From an uncultured Christensenella sp. (GTDB taxonomy: Bacteria > Bacillota > Clostridia > Christensenellales > Borkfalkiaceae), in the NCBI GenBank assembly GCA_910578565.1, contig CAJTQF010000001.1, positions 372,001-436,000 on the forward strand: DNA of 64,000 bases, read 5' to 3'. Both the position numbers and the translations under genes were made by a program. Shown here one piece after another: positions 1 through 8,559 of the stretch (position 1 is its first letter; the number at the start of each line of letters is the position of its first letter). The notes beneath the pieces were generated by a model that saw only the letters and a program-made list of their open reading frames with translations, did no database searches and was not told the origin of the DNA.

Positions 1-102
1 CTGTACTGGTTTACAAGATTTATGTGGTACGTTTTGTCATCGCCCGCAAAAGATAAGTTCGCTTTCTGCGGCTTCAAAAGGGAGGTACCCGTAGATGACT
101 AA
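1..102 (+). CDS. secD: Protein translocase subunit SecD, C-terminal end (partial)
   Basis: Frame 1 is open from the window edge to TAA at 100-102 and encodes about 33 residues starting LYWFTRFMWYVLSS. They look like the last membrane segment and cytosolic tail of SecD. SecD and SecF assist protein export at the SecYEG channel using the proton gradient. The call rests on the hydrophobic aromatic segment and on the four-base overlap with a SecF-like gene, which is the usual secD-secF junction. Most of the gene lies outside the window, so family membership is inferred mainly from context. Confidence 0.6.
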   Translation: MYWFTRFMWYVLSSPAKDKFAFCGFKREVPVDD

Positions 103-1075
103 TTTAAAGATTTCTGCAAAAATGCACATTATGATTATCGTTTCGGCGGTAATTATTGCGCTCGGCATAGCGGTCGGTTGCGTATGTCATTTTGTGGCGG
201 ACGGCTACTTCAATTACAGCGGCGAATACAAAAGCTATCAAAGCGTAACCGTATCTTACGTTGTTCTCGATTTCGGTAAGGACGACGAACTGCGCGACCT
301 GTGCGACGAAGAGTTTAAAAATAACGGCGTAAAATATTACAATTACTCCAAAGCTACCAACGGCGGCGAACTGACTTTCAAATTTTCCGAAAACAGCGAT
401 ACTGCAAAAATACAGGCTGCCGTTGAAGCTATAAACGCTAAGTTGAAAGACGAAAGCGCGGATATGACGGGGCTCAGTTCTGCGGTTTATCATACGGTGA
501 AAACCGAACTCGGCGGTGCAAACGTAATTATTTACGGCTCTGTCGCGCTTGCGGCTTCGGTGGTGTTCCAGTTCATTTACTTTGCAATCAGGTATAAACT
601 TACAATGGCGCTGTCTGCGTTGCTTGCCAACGTTCACAATCTTGCAATTTTTGTGTGCCTTTTGTCGCTTTGCCGAGTACCAGTGTCTTCCACGGTAATA
701 GTGTTTGCTACGCTCACCGTGCTTATGACTATGATAGGTTGTGCTTTCCTGTTTGACAGGGCAAGAAAGAATATAAAGGACGAGCAGTTTGCAAAACTTA
801 CTAACTTCGAGCAGGTTGATTTGTGCGCAAAACAAAGTTTAGTAAGCGTTTGCGTTGCGTCCGTGTGCGTTGCGTCTGCCGCCGCGGTACTTTTCGTACT
901 TATGTCTATAAGCGCACTGTCGGTAATCCAAATTGCAATTCCCGTGCTTCTGGGATTGGTAAGCGCAATATCGTGCGTGTACGGAACGTTGTTCTTCACT
1001 CCGGCGGTATATTCCCGCTTTAAACGCATAGGAGAAAATTTTAAAGAAGCACGCAAAAAATCAAAAAAGGTTTAA
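95..1075 (+). CDS. secF: Divergent SecF-like preprotein translocase subunit
   Basis: The 326-residue protein has one N-terminal membrane helix (about residues 10-34), a soluble region to about 140, then a cluster of about five hydrophobic helices. This is the SecF layout of one helix, a periplasmic-type domain and five helices. The stretch ending FLFDRARKNIKDE matches the position of the conserved FDRIREN segment of SecF. The usual GLDFTGG signature after helix 1 is not recognisable; here the sequence is ADGYFNYSGEYK. The start ATG overlaps the preceding secD-like stop region, so the two are probably translationally coupled. A generic RND/MMPL-fold protein is the alternative. Confidence 0.6.
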   Translation: MTNLKISAKMHIMIIVSAVIIALGIAVGCVCHFVADGYFNYSGEYKSYQSVTVSYVVLDFGKDDELRDLCDEEFKNNGVKYYNYSKATNGGELTFKFSENSDTAKIQAAVEAINAKLKDESADMTGLSSAVYHTVKTELGGANVIIYGSVALAASVVFQFIYFAIRYKLTMALSALLANVHNLAIFVCLLSLCRVPVSSTVIVFATLTVLMTMIGCAFLFDRARKNIKDEQFAKLTNFEQVDLCAKQSLVSVCVASVCVASAAAVLFVLMSISALSVIQIAIPVLLGLVSAISCVYGTLFFTPAVYSRFKRIGENFKEARKKSKKV

Positions 1076-1083
1076 AGAAATTT

Positions 1084-1107
1084 AAAGGCGGGTAACACCC
1101 GCCTTTT
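1084..1107 (+). terminator. Intrinsic terminator between secF and recJ
   Basis: A perfect stem of AAAGGCGGGT and ACCCGCCTTT closes a three-base loop and is followed by Ts. It lies 8 bases after the secF stop and 12 bases before the recJ start, so it would end the secDF transcript very close to the next gene. Confidence 0.8.
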
Positions 1108-1119
1108 GTCTATTAATGT

Positions 1120-3423
1120 ATGAAAAGAGTATTATCCGAACGCGAATTTTCGGCGGAACAACTTAATAACATAAAGTCGCTTGCCGCCGAAGTGGGGCTT
1201 TTGGAAGATACGGTTGCAATCCTGTACGGTCGCGGAATCGACGACAGGCAAAAGATTGAAGCGTTTATAAAACCTTCGCGCGGACACTTTATTTCCCCCT
1301 TTAAAATGCAGGGTATGAAGGAAGCGGTAGAACTAATTAAAAGGGCGCGCGACGAAGACTGGGCGGTCGTGGTTTACGGCGACTATGACGCCGACGGCAT
1401 TTGCGCCGCAACGATAATGAGCGCCGCTTTGCGCGATTTCGGCATAGAGCCTATCGTGTACGTTCCCGAGCGCCGCGAAGGTTACGGAGTAACCAAAGCC
1501 GCCGTTGACGCTATTTTCGAAGAAGAGTTCCCCCAGCTTTTCATTACAGTCGACTGCGGAATTTCCTGCGCGGAAGAAGTTGAGTATATCAAGGAACAGG
1601 GCGCGGAAGTTATAGTAACAGACCACCACGAACTGCCCGAAAATATACCCGACTGCATATGCGTCAACCCCAAGTTTAACGACGGTTATATTTACGACAA
1701 TCTCTGCGGCGCAGGCGTTGCGCTGAAAGTCGCCGTTGCATTAAACGGCGACGACGCGTATAAATATCTCGATTTTGCCGCAATTGCTACGGTTGCGGAC
1801 AGCGTGCCGCTTACGGGCGAAAACAGAGACTTGGTTTACGAAGGGTTAAAACTGATTAACAGCCGCCCCAGAAAGTGCTATTCGCAGTTTCTGGTCAAAA
1901 ACGAAGCCGACGTTACTTCGCTTACGGTAGCTTTTTCAATCGCCCCCAAAATAAATGCGGCGGGCAGAATGGGCGACGCACGCGCCGCGCTTGAACTTTT
2001 CGGCGAAAGCGACGAAAGTAAGATATTCAGCCTTGCTTCAAAACTAACCGCCTATAATCTCGAACGCCAGAAATGTTGCGATGAACTTTACGTAAGCGCG
2101 AAAGCCAAACTCAAAGAAAGGGGCGCTTACGGCAAAGTTATAATGTTGTTTGACGAAAACTGGAACTCCGGTTTCGTGGGCATAGTTGCGGCAAGGCTTT
2201 GCGAAGAGTATTCCCGTCCCGTACTGCTTTTCGTGCGCAGCGGAGACACGTTGAAAGGTTCGGTCCGTTCTATTGAAAATATAAACATTTTCGAAGCGTT
2301 AAAAGCCTGCTCGGAGTATATCGAAGAATTCGGCGGGCACGCGCAGGCGGCGGGCGTTAACGTCACTTTGGAAAACTTTGAAAAGTTAGAGAGCGCGTTG
2401 AACGCATACCTTGAAAAAAATTACACGCCCGAAGATTTTTTACCGACGATTATTGTCAACGGCAGACTGAACAAACCGTTTTCGCCGAGATTTGCGCGCG
2501 AACTTGAAATGTTAGAGCCGTACGGTGTTGGCAACCGCAGACCTATGTTCGAACTTTGCGAAACTTCGTCCGAAGTCCGACCCATAAAACCGCAGTCGCC
2601 CCATATCAGCATTAAAAGCGACAAAATAGAACTTATGTATTTCGGCGGCGCAAAGCAGTTGAAACTGCTTTCAAGCCCCGCTCCGAGAAAATATATTTTC
2701 GAATACAACGTATCCGTATTCCGCGGCAGAGAATATGTAAAGGGATTCGTCCGCGACGTAATCTGCGAAAAAACCGCGGCGCAATACGCAGGCGAAGAGA
2801 TAGCGGTGAACAATATAATCACGCTTGCTTCGCCAAAGTGCAGTTGTGCGGTGCAAAGAATGACCGCTGCCGAAATAGACGGCGAAGCGCAAGTTGCAGG
2901 TTGGGGTACCGTTTATATCGCCGGCGAATATAATACGCTTGAAAGATACCGCAACATTTCGCTCCCCGTAGAGCTTTTTAATATAAGTTCGTCAAATCTT
3001 GCCGATACGGTGCTAGTTTCGCCGCAGGTTAACGTAGATTTGAGCGGCTTTAAAAAAGTGGTATTTCTTGACTGTCCCGTATCCGGCGTAAGAATACCGT
3101 CGCTTGAAGGGAAAGACGTTGTTATCTGTTCCGACGTTAAGGGCAATAATTTTATAAAAAATATGCCCTGCACGCGCGAAGAACTTTTAAAAATATTCGC
3201 TTACGTTTCCGCGAATGCGGACAATCTGCAAGGTTGCGACAGTTACGAAGCATCGTTTAAAAACGGCAGTTTCAAACCCGGACATTTTGCCTTTGCACTG
3301 GAAGTATTCAGGCAGCTTTCGCTTATTTCGTTTGAAGGCGGCAAACTGACCGTTTTCAAAGGCGTTAAAACCGAACTCACAAATTCCGAACTTTACAACG
3401 TTGCCTGCAACGTGAACGGTTGA
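1120..3423 (+). CDS. recJ: Single-stranded-DNA-specific 5'-3' exonuclease RecJ
   Basis: RecJ degrades single-stranded DNA 5' to 3' during recombinational repair and mismatch repair. The 767-residue protein shows the DHH phosphoesterase motifs in order: GDYDADG (about residue 87), TVDCGIS, VTDHHELP, and the DHHA1 motif GGHAQAAGV (about residue 407). It also has SIAPKINAAGRMGDA, which is typical of RecJ, and a C-terminal OB-like region. The length is within the usual clostridial range. No Shine-Dalgarno is evident before the ATG, which sits only 12 bases after a terminator hairpin. It is followed after 4 bases by rel. In Bacillus the order is secDF-recJ-apt-relA; apt is absent here. Confidence 0.95.
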   Translation: MKRVLSEREFSAEQLNNIKSLAAEVGLLEDTVAILYGRGIDDRQKIEAFIKPSRGHFISPFKMQGMKEAVELIKRARDEDWAVVVYGDYDADGICAATIMSAALRDFGIEPIVYVPERREGYGVTKAAVDAIFEEEFPQLFITVDCGISCAEEVEYIKEQGAEVIVTDHHELPENIPDCICVNPKFNDGYIYDNLCGAGVALKVAVALNGDDAYKYLDFAAIATVADSVPLTGENRDLVYEGLKLINSRPRKCYSQFLVKNEADVTSLTVAFSIAPKINAAGRMGDARAALELFGESDESKIFSLASKLTAYNLERQKCCDELYVSAKAKLKERGAYGKVIMLFDENWNSGFVGIVAARLCEEYSRPVLLFVRSGDTLKGSVRSIENINIFEALKACSEYIEEFGGHAQAAGVNVTLENFEKLESALNAYLEKNYTPEDFLPTIIVNGRLNKPFSPRFARELEMLEPYGVGNRRPMFELCETSSEVRPIKPQSPHISIKSDKIELMYFGGAKQLKLLSSPAPRKYIFEYNVSVFRGREYVKGFVRDVICEKTAAQYAGEEIAVNNIITLASPKCSCAVQRMTAAEIDGEAQVAGWGTVYIAGEYNTLERYRNISLPVELFNISSSNLADTVLVSPQVNVDLSGFKKVVFLDCPVSGVRIPSLEGKDVVICSDVKGNNFIKNMPCTREELLKIFAYVSANADNLQGCDSYEASFKNGSFKPGHFAFALEVFRQLSLISFEGGKLTVFKGVKTELTNSELYNVACNVNG

Positions 3424-3427
3424 AACT

Positions 3428-5560
3428 ATGAAGAGCGTAATAGATAAAATTTACGAATACAATTCGGACGGCGATACGGAGCTGGTTTTATCGGCTTACC
3501 GCTACGCCGAACTTATGCACGAAGGGCAAAAACGCGCTTCGGGCGAAGCATATTTTACTCATCCCTGCGCGGTGGCGGAAATCCTTATGGATTTAGGTAT
3601 GGACATTCCGTCCGTCGCCGCGGCTTTTTTGCACGACGTAATCGAAGACACCCAAGCCACAGACGAAGATATACGCTCGCGCTTCGGCGAAGAAATTCTG
3701 ACGCTTGTCGAAGGCGTGACGAAACTGGACAAAATCCGTTTCCAGTCCCATGAAGAAGAAGACGCGGAAAATTTTAGGAAAATTTTCGTCGCTATGGCAA
3801 ACGACGTGCGTGTAATTATCATAAAACTTGCCGACAGGCTTCACAATATGCGCTCTCTCAATTTTCTTTCAAACGAGCGCCAGCAGCGCATCGCCAAAGA
3901 AACGCTTGAAATTTTTACTCCGCTCGCAGGCAGGCTGGGTATTTCGCAAATCAAGTGCGAGCTTGAAGATTTGTGCCTGAAATACCTTGACCCTGAAGCA
4001 TACGAATATCTTGTCACCAACATAAACCAAAAACTTACCGAACGCAAAAATTTTGTGGAACGCGTTGTGGAAAATCTGAAAGATATGCTGAAAAGCAGTA
4101 ACATAACGGGCGAAGTCTGGGGACGACCAAAGCATTTTTATTCCATTTACCGCAAAATGAAACGGCAGGGCAAGACCCTTGACCAGATTTACGATTTATC
4201 CGCCGTGCGCGTTATTGTCGGCACAATGGAAGAGTGTTACGAAGTTCTGGGAAAAATCCACAAGCGGTGGAAACCCGTCCCCGGGCGCATAAAAGATTAT
4301 ATCGCAACCCCCAAGCGCAATATGTACCAGTCTTTGCATACCACGGTTGTGACAGAATTCGGACAGATTTTCGAAATACAGATACGCACGCAGGAAATGC
4401 ACAAAATGGCGGAGTACGGTATCGCCGCGCATTGGAAATATAAAGAGCAGAAATCGGGAGAAACCAACTTTGACCAGCGTTTAAGCTGGATACGCGACGT
4501 TATGGACTGGCAGGGCAGCCTTAACGACTCGAAAGAGTTTGTAGACAGCCTTAAAAACGATTTGTACTCTAACGAGCTTTTAGTCTTCACTCCGCATGGC
4601 AAAGTAATTTCTTTGCCGCTTGAAGCTACTCCCGTGGATTTTGCCTATGCAATCCATTCGGAAGTGGGCAATAAGTGCGTGGGCGCAAAAGTGAATTCGA
4701 GAATAGTATCTTTAAATTCCGCTCTGCACACCGGCGACGTGATTGAAATTCTTACTTCGCCCAACGCAAAAGGTCCTTCCTGGGATTGGCTGAAATTCGT
4801 AAAATCGGGTTCTGCGCGCGCCAAGATAAGGCAGTTCTTCAAGCGCGAAATGAAGGAAGACAACGTAAAAACGGGCAGGGCAATGCTGGAAGCCGAAGCA
4901 AAGCGCAGGGGCTACAATCTGGCGGATATTCTGACCGAAGAGTCGTTTAAAAAACTTTCAAACAGGCTTGTATTTTCTTCTGTGAACGAAATGATGGCTT
5001 CCGTAGGTTACGGCGCGGTCAGCGTCAATCAGGTCATTTTCAAACTTATAGACTACTATAAAAAAGAAATGCCCAAAGCCCCCGAAAAGTTGCAGTCGGA
5101 AACGCTTCGCCATACGAACGCGGGAACGGTAACCGTCAAGGGAATGACGGGGCTACTCGTAAAATTCGCGCAGTGTTGCAATCCCGTCCCCGGCGACGAA
5201 ATATTGGGGTTTGTTTCGCGCGGCAGGGGCGTAATAGTTCACCGCGCCGACTGTTCAAACCTTGACGATTTGGACCCCGCAAGGCTTCAACCAGCGCAAT
5301 GGACGGGCGCGGTTGACAGCGAGTTTGTCGCGGGCATAAAGATAATCGCCACCGACGAAGAAGGGCTTATAGCTTTTGTAACCGCCGAAATTTCAACTAT
5401 GCGGCTTTCAATGACGTCAATCAACGGCAGACTGAACAAAGACAGGCGTGCGGAGTTTGAAATAAGGATAAAACTTAACAAACGCTCCGACATAGACCTT
5501 TTGATAAAGCGCCTTAAAAAGGATAGCAGAATTATAGACGTTTACAGGACCACAAAGTGA
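3428..5560 (+). CDS. relA: Bifunctional (p)ppGpp synthetase/hydrolase Rel
   Basis: This is the stringent-response enzyme that makes and degrades (p)ppGpp. The 710-residue protein has an N-terminal HD hydrolase domain with AAFLHDVIEDT (HD at 69-70) and a synthetase domain (FYSIYRKMKRQGKT and RIKDYIATPKRNMYQSLHTTV). A TGS domain follows (ELLVFTPHGKVISLPLEATP), then a Cys-containing region (FAQCCNPVPGDEI), and an ACT domain at the C terminus. Both catalytic domains look intact, so a bifunctional Rel is expected. It starts 4 bases after recJ, and its TGA overlaps the GTG start of the next gene. Confidence 0.95.
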   Translation: MKSVIDKIYEYNSDGDTELVLSAYRYAELMHEGQKRASGEAYFTHPCAVAEILMDLGMDIPSVAAAFLHDVIEDTQATDEDIRSRFGEEILTLVEGVTKLDKIRFQSHEEEDAENFRKIFVAMANDVRVIIIKLADRLHNMRSLNFLSNERQQRIAKETLEIFTPLAGRLGISQIKCELEDLCLKYLDPEAYEYLVTNINQKLTERKNFVERVVENLKDMLKSSNITGEVWGRPKHFYSIYRKMKRQGKTLDQIYDLSAVRVIVGTMEECYEVLGKIHKRWKPVPGRIKDYIATPKRNMYQSLHTTVVTEFGQIFEIQIRTQEMHKMAEYGIAAHWKYKEQKSGETNFDQRLSWIRDVMDWQGSLNDSKEFVDSLKNDLYSNELLVFTPHGKVISLPLEATPVDFAYAIHSEVGNKCVGAKVNSRIVSLNSALHTGDVIEILTSPNAKGPSWDWLKFVKSGSARAKIRQFFKREMKEDNVKTGRAMLEAEAKRRGYNLADILTEESFKKLSNRLVFSSVNEMMASVGYGAVSVNQVIFKLIDYYKKEMPKAPEKLQSETLRHTNAGTVTVKGMTGLLVKFAQCCNPVPGDEILGFVSRGRGVIVHRADCSNLDDLDPARLQPAQWTGAVDSEFVAGIKIIATDEEGLIAFVTAEISTMRLSMTSINGRLNKDRRAEFEIRIKLNKRSDIDLLIKRLKKDSRIIDVYRTTK

Positions 5561-6162
5561 AAGTAATTAAAGTTCCCCCGCAGGGTTTTGCAAGCAATTC
5601 TTACGTTTTAACGGCGGACGGTAAAACCGCAGTCGTGATAGACTGCGCACAGCCGCAAGTTTATTCTGTCTGCGAACGTGAAAATCTCGTCCCCGGATAC
5701 GTTCTTCTTACGCACGGGCATTTTGACCACGTTGGCGGATGCGGCAAATTTTTTGAAAGCGGCGTAAAAATCTGTTGCGGCGAAAAAGAAGCCCCGTTTA
5801 TTTTCAGCGCGGAAAACAGGGGGCTTTTCGGCGGCGTGTATATACCCGAATTTGAAATTTACCGCACTTTTTCCGACGGCGAAGAGCTTGAACTTTGCGG
5901 CATAAAAATAAAAGTAATCGCAACGCCCGGACACACCGCAGGCGGCGTTTGCTATCTTATAGAAGATTGTCTTTTTACGGGCGACACGCTTTTCAGGCTC
6001 GGCGTAGGCAGGTGCGACTTGCCTACCGGCAACGGCGCACAGCTTATAAACAGCGTAAAAAAGCTGTTCGCGTTAAATGGCGACTACAAAGTGTACTGCG
6101 GTCACGACGAAGATACCGCGCTTAGCTTCGAGCGCGAAAACAATCCATACGTAAAGGTATAA
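5557..6162 (+). CDS. Glyoxalase II-like metallo-beta-lactamase hydrolase
   Basis: The 201-residue protein has the metal-binding motif THGHFDHVGG, a second histidine in TPGHTAGGV, the bridging aspartate in FTGDTLFRLGVGRCDLPTG, and a final histidine in YCGHDEDTA. This is a complete binuclear metal site of the hydroxyacylglutathione-hydrolase-like family. These small clostridial members are often found next to rel, and their substrate is unknown. Translation starts at GTG, overlapping the rel stop codon (GTGA), so it is coupled to rel. Confidence 0.85.
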   Translation: MKVIKVPPQGFASNSYVLTADGKTAVVIDCAQPQVYSVCERENLVPGYVLLTHGHFDHVGGCGKFFESGVKICCGEKEAPFIFSAENRGLFGGVYIPEFEIYRTFSDGEELELCGIKIKVIATPGHTAGGVCYLIEDCLFTGDTLFRLGVGRCDLPTGNGAQLINSVKKLFALNGDYKVYCGHDEDTALSFERENNPYVKV

Positions 6163-6163
6163 A

Positions 6164-7528
6164 ATGCTTACAACTAACAGCGAATATCTCCGCCCCGAAA
6201 TAATGGACGTTCTTCGCGCATTCGATTGCGAAGAAGAAGATTTTACACATTATTTTTCACACGGCGGAGATAAGTTTTTTAACTGTATCGAATATTGCGG
6301 AAATTTTTACGACTTTGAAACCGGGCAAAAGGTGGAAGACGAAACCGAGTTTAAAAGATATGCAAAGCGTTACGCAAAGCTCGCCTTTTACAAAGTACTT
6401 TCGCAAAAATACGGCGCTCTGCCCTGGGGCGCGCTTACGGGCATAAGACCCACAAAACTCGCCTACGGCGAACTTGCCCGCGGGCGCGACTTTGAAGCGC
6501 TTTTCAAGCAAATGGACGTAAGCGCGGAAAACATCGCTCTTGTCCGCAACGTGTTAAACGCGCAAAAAAACGTTTACGCACCAAACAGCGGTCAGGACGT
6601 GTTTATAAGCATTCCGTTTTGCCCCACAAAGTGTGAATATTGTTCTTTTATCACCGCGCCGATAGACAAAACGCATGGCTACGTGGAAAAGTATATCCAA
6701 TGTCTTGTGCGTGAAATTGCAAGTTTAAAGCAAATTGTAACCAACGTAAAAAGCGTGTATATAGGCGGCGGAACGCCGTTTGTGTTGGACGCCGCCGACC
6801 TTGAAAAGGTTTATGCCGCAGTAAATTCAACCTTTGGAAAAATTCCCGAATTTACCGTGGAAGCGGGCAGACCAGACGTTTTTACGGAAGAAAAATTACG
6901 CCTTTCAAAAGACTTCGGCGTGACGCGTATTTGCGTCAACCCGCAAACTTTTAACGACAAAACTTTACAGGCGATTGGTAGAAAACACACTGCCGCCCGC
7001 ACGGTTGAAGCGTACGAACTTACGAAAAAATACGGGTTCGATATTAATCTGGACTTGATTGCGGGGCTTGCGGACGAAACCGTAGAGTGTTTTGCCCAAT
7101 CGTTGGATACGGCAATTTTACTTAACCCCGCAAACGTCACCGTACACACTCTGTCGCTTAAATCGGGCGCAAAACTAAAAGAAAAAGTTCATCGTCTGAA
7201 CGTTGAAGGCATTGCCGCAATGATTAAACTTTCACGCGAAAATCTTTCGGCGGCGGGGTATCAGCCGTACTATCTTTACAGGCAAAAATATCAGGCGGGC
7301 GGGCTTGAAAATACGGGTTGGACAAAACCCGATAAGGCTTGCATATACAACGTGGACGTTATGGAAGAAATTTGCGACAACGTGGCGGTGGGAGCAAACG
7401 CAATTTCAAAGCGGGTGTTCGGCGCCGAAAACCGTATAGAGCGCTGTGCTTCACCCAAAGATATTCCCACTTATATTTCAAAGACAGAAAAAATAATTAT
7501 GGAAAGAAACAACTTATTTTTACAATAA
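6164..7528 (+). CDS. hemZ: HemZ-type radical SAM coproporphyrinogen dehydrogenase-like protein
   Basis: The 454-residue radical SAM protein has the cluster-binding CPTKCEYC (about residues 149-156), the glycine motif IGGGTP, and HemN-family features such as NPQTFNDKTL and INLDLIAGL. A C-terminal YYLYRQKYQAGGLENTGW stretch is typical of the HemZ subgroup. The N-terminal 130 residues are an extra domain also found in HemZ. HemN enzymes convert coproporphyrinogen III to protoporphyrinogen IX without oxygen. HemZ activity is less certain, because many clostridia with hemZ lack a full haem pathway. It starts 2 bases after the upstream hydrolase gene and ends the secDF-rel gene run. Confidence 0.85.
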   Translation: MLTTNSEYLRPEIMDVLRAFDCEEEDFTHYFSHGGDKFFNCIEYCGNFYDFETGQKVEDETEFKRYAKRYAKLAFYKVLSQKYGALPWGALTGIRPTKLAYGELARGRDFEALFKQMDVSAENIALVRNVLNAQKNVYAPNSGQDVFISIPFCPTKCEYCSFITAPIDKTHGYVEKYIQCLVREIASLKQIVTNVKSVYIGGGTPFVLDAADLEKVYAAVNSTFGKIPEFTVEAGRPDVFTEEKLRLSKDFGVTRICVNPQTFNDKTLQAIGRKHTAARTVEAYELTKKYGFDINLDLIAGLADETVECFAQSLDTAILLNPANVTVHTLSLKSGAKLKEKVHRLNVEGIAAMIKLSRENLSAAGYQPYYLYRQKYQAGGLENTGWTKPDKACIYNVDVMEEICDNVAVGANAISKRVFGAENRIERCASPKDIPTYISKTEKIIMERNNLFLQ

Positions 7529-7532
7529 ATAT

Positions 7533-7575
7533 AAATGCGCACGGACTGAAATTTAAAGTCCGTGCGCATTTAATT
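7533..7575 (+). terminator. Intrinsic terminator after hemZ
   Basis: A perfect 15-bp stem (AAATGCGCACGGACT, 7533-7547, with its complement at 7557-7571) closes a nine-base loop and is followed by TAATT. It lies 5 bases after the hemZ stop. A weaker ACACG-GAATG-CGTGT hairpin followed by ATTTTAT lies about 30 bases further on. From there to about 7750 the sequence is AT-rich with no gene. Confidence 0.8.
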
Positions 7576-7798
7576 GTCGTCATATTTAAAAAATTTTTTC
7601 ACACGGAATGCGTGTATTTTATGTTTTTTATTTTCTGTTGGTATATAATATAAAAAATACGGCTTTTAATATTTTTAATCAAAGTTATAATTAATATAAC
7701 CGCAAAGAAAATTTGCCGATTATTTTATAATTATTATACAAATTGATAAAAAAATTTTGTATAATATTACTATTCTAAAAAAACGGAGAAAAAATCAA

Positions 7799-8065
7799 AT
7801 GCAAAATTCTATGATAGACTTTATTTTAACCACTAACTGCGGCATGTACGAAAAAATCAAATTCGGCGAACGTCACAAACGTGTTTCGAAAGAAGAGTAC
7901 AAAATATATGAAGAGCTTAAACACAAACTGCCCGAAGAATTTAAAGAAGAGTTTGAGACGTTTGTGGACCTTTTGATTGAAGAACAGGCGGAAGCGCAAA
8001 CCGAGTTTTTCAGGGCGGGAATGAAAGCGGGCGTACGCCTTGCCGTGGAATGTTTGACCGATTAA
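7799..8065 (+). CDS. Small protein of unknown function (88 residues)
   Basis: I chose the ATG at 7799 because CGGAG lies about 9 bases upstream and a TATAAT hexamer sits at 7760-7765; the frame stays open further upstream but without a ribosome site. The protein is charged and mostly helical (RVSKEEYKIYEELKHKLPEEFKEEFETF), with a conserved-looking C terminus FRAGMKAGVRLAVECL. It resembles small clostridial and phage-associated proteins of the DUF6809 type; that comparison is from memory and unverified. No membrane segment or signal peptide is visible. It lies alone between hemZ and rpsO. Confidence 0.6.
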   Translation: MQNSMIDFILTTNCGMYEKIKFGERHKRVSKEEYKIYEELKHKLPEEFKEEFETFVDLLIEEQAEAQTEFFRAGMKAGVRLAVECLTD

Positions 8066-8099
8066 TTAAATAAAATTTGCCAAGTAGCGTCTAAATTGA

Positions 8100-8128
8100 T
8101 TGCTATTTTTTTATGTAAGTGTTATTAT
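8100..8128 (+). promoter_or_regulatory. Putative rpsO promoter
   Basis: TTGCTA (8100-8105) and TATTAT (8123-8128) are separated by 17 bases. A start at about 8135 would give a leader of about 77 bases carrying the hairpin at 8144-8178. Confidence 0.5.
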
Positions 8129-8143
8129 ATCTATGTTACGGAT

Positions 8144-8178
8144 ACAAAGCAGTGCGAACACTCAACGGCTGGCTTTGT
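8144..8178 (+). promoter_or_regulatory. Structured rpsO leader, candidate S15 autoregulatory element
   Basis: An outer stem ACAAAGC (8144-8150) with GCTTTGT (8172-8178) encloses an inner AGTG-CGAA-CACT hairpin and the single-stranded segment CAACGGCTG. Ribosomal protein S15 represses its own mRNA through leader structures in several bacterial groups. The position just before the rpsO ribosome site and the nested hairpins fit this, but the match to a known S15-leader class is not established here. Confidence 0.45.
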
Positions 8179-8211
8179 TTGCCGCAAATATTCCATAGGA
8201 GGATAAATTAA

Positions 8212-8466
8212 ATGCAAAAGTCGGAAGTTATTGCAAAATACGCTATGAAGGAAGGCGACACAGGTTCGCCCGAAGTTCAGATTGCCCTTTTAACGGAAAG
8301 AATCAATCATTTGAACGAGCATCTTAAAGAGCATATTCACGACAATCACTCGCGCCGCGGGCTTCTTAAAATGGTCGGCCGCCGCCGCGGACTTTTGGAC
8401 TATTTAAAGAGCAAGGATATTGAAAGATACCGTGCAATCATTGCTGCTTTGAATTTAAGAAAGTAA
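8212..8466 (+). CDS. rpsO: 30S ribosomal protein S15
   Basis: The 84-residue protein carries the S15 signature: GDTGSPEVQIALLTERINHLNEHLKEH and DNHSRRGLLKMVGRRRGLLDYL. S15 binds 16S rRNA early in assembly of the small-subunit platform. A strong AGGAGG lies 9 bases before the ATG. The gene is monocistronic, with its own leader and a terminator right after the stop. The following pnp gene keeps the rpsO-pnp neighbourhood that is widespread in bacteria. Confidence 0.97.
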   Translation: MQKSEVIAKYAMKEGDTGSPEVQIALLTERINHLNEHLKEHIHDNHSRRGLLKMVGRRRGLLDYLKSKDIERYRAIIAALNLRK

Positions 8467-8470
8467 TTTA

Positions 8471-8505
8471 AAAAAGAGCGGATAATTTTTCACGCTCTTT
8501 TTTTA
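8471..8505 (+). terminator. Intrinsic terminator after rpsO
   Basis: A stem of AAAAAGAGCG and CGCTCTTTTT with a 12-base loop runs into a T tract, 5 bases after the rpsO stop. Confidence 0.8.
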
Positions 8506-8559
8506 ATATTTTAGTCTGCGGCGGGCGCCGCAGGCACAAGAACAGAAAAGGAGATAGGT

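Noticed and set aside
104..835. Minus-strand open frame of 243 codons opposite secF
   Set aside because: The composition (many His, Tyr and Arg) is typical of an antisense shadow, and the + strand frame has clear membrane-protein features.
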